From assembly GCF_034047335.1 (NCBI RefSeq), contig NZ_CP139137.1, positions 2,232,001 to 2,296,000 on the forward strand: DNA of 64,000 nucleotides, given 5' to 3'. The notes under the pieces were generated by a model. The model was not told the origin of the DNA. It ran no database searches and worked only from the letters and a program-made list of their open reading frames with translations. The translations under genes and the position numbers were made by a program. This DNA comes from Chryseobacterium sp. JJR-5R (lineage in GTDB: Bacteria > Bacteroidota > Bacteroidia > Flavobacteriales > Weeksellaceae). Of the stretch, positions 63,801 to 64,000 are shown in pieces; positions within the stretch are counted from its first letter, which is position 1; every line of letters begins with the position of its first letter.

Positions 63801-64000
63801 TCCCCTTCCCTGATATGCATGGTGCCTTCAAAACTGATATACCGGGTTACCGCACCGCCGATGAAAATCAACACGAAGGCCAGGTGAAATACCAGGACCG
63901 GCCATTTTTCCCTTCTCCACAACCGGTATCTTGCGATATTGCCGATGAAATTGAGAATGAGCAGGAACATGATAAGTTCAAACCATTTCGCTTCGTAAAT
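60863..64000 (-). CDS. Fused cytochrome c biogenesis protein CcsBA (5' end outside window)
   Basis: A System II cytochrome c synthase in which ResB (CcsB) and ResC (CcsA) are one chain. It is open to the window edge: codons before the ATG at 63970 ([10 protein letters not shown]) continue the membrane segment, so the true start lies beyond 64000. The N-terminal half is ResB-like; a large periplasmic part follows. The C-terminal half holds the heme-handling WWD motif in [20 protein letters not shown] and the flanking His residues. It delivers and attaches heme to apocytochromes. A His-rich stretch ([12 protein letters not shown]) lies between the two halves. Confidence 0.93.
   Translation of the reverse strand: [1045 protein letters not shown]

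Noticed and set aside
1..64000. CRISPR arrays, insertion sequences, prophage genes, rRNA genes
   Set aside because: None seen on either strand; no transposase, integrase or phage structural gene, except the contractile-system proteins TssE and TssF, which fit T6SS better than phage.

Overview
The window looks like chromosomal DNA from a member of the Flavobacteriia, most likely Chryseobacterium or a close relative in the Weeksellaceae. This rests on several signs seen in the sequence. Promoters have the Bacteroidetes form (TTTG, about 19 bp, then TAnnTTTG), and the genes show almost no Shine-Dalgarno sites. Three secreted proteins carry type A T9SS C-terminal sorting domains. There are a Bacteroidetes-type T6SS baseplate pair and a short peptide with a Chryseobacterium-style double-glycine leader. 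The species was not determined.

Layout. 1-3.5 kb (minus strand): a run of a DUF4199 membrane protein, a family 2 glycosyltransferase and a lipoprotein, interrupted by a very AT-rich two-gene cassette encoding an SMC/OLD-type ATPase and a PD-(D/E)XK-like nuclease (candidate defence system). The SRP RNA gene lies divergently at 3.6 kb. 3.8-10.6 kb (minus): metallo-hydrolase, menA, menB, a TPR protein and gyrA. 10.7-13 kb: small lipoproteins, a double-glycine Cys-rich peptide and a TonB-C-like protein. 13.2-20.8 kb (minus): uvrA, an orphan tssE-tssF pair and a T9SS-secreted nuclease. 20.9-32.9 kb (plus): acyl-CoA dehydrogenase, a large T9SS metalloprotease, a MazG-like pyrophosphohydrolase, a thioredoxin-like protein, DUF4230, then thrS, infC (non-AUG start), rpmI, rplT and an M28 peptidase. 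33.4-35.4 kb (plus): two decayed genes (a beta-barrel protein and a TPR/HTH regulator), each with an apparent one-base deletion. 35.46-35.59 kb: a structured RNA that resembles 6S RNA.

35.6-42.8 kb (minus): a complete histidine operon, hisGDCBHAF(IE), behind a clear attenuator: promoter, a 16-residue leader peptide with five His codons, and a terminator. 42.8-47.6 kb (minus): a glycan cassette (GT4, polysaccharide deacetylase, GT2, membrane GT) downstream of dapD. 48-49.7 kb: an NlpC/P60 lipoprotein, a small lipoprotein, a short possible sigma-54 transcript and tRNA-Ala(GGC). 50-56.3 kb (minus): an RND multidrug efflux operon led by its own GbsR/MarR-type regulator, with a perfect palindromic operator at its promoter. 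56.4-60.3 kb (minus): GNAT acetyltransferase, DUF2007, and lysine catabolism (lysine 6-transaminase and the semialdehyde dehydrogenase). 60.5 kb to the end: a small membrane protein and the fused cytochrome c biogenesis protein CcsBA, cut by the window edge.

Most of the window is housekeeping. The parts that deserve attention are the AT-rich ATPase/nuclease cassette, the his attenuator, the 6S-like RNA, the infC start, the double-glycine peptide and the decayed locus at 33.4-35.4 kb. No CRISPR array, insertion sequence, prophage or rRNA operon was seen.
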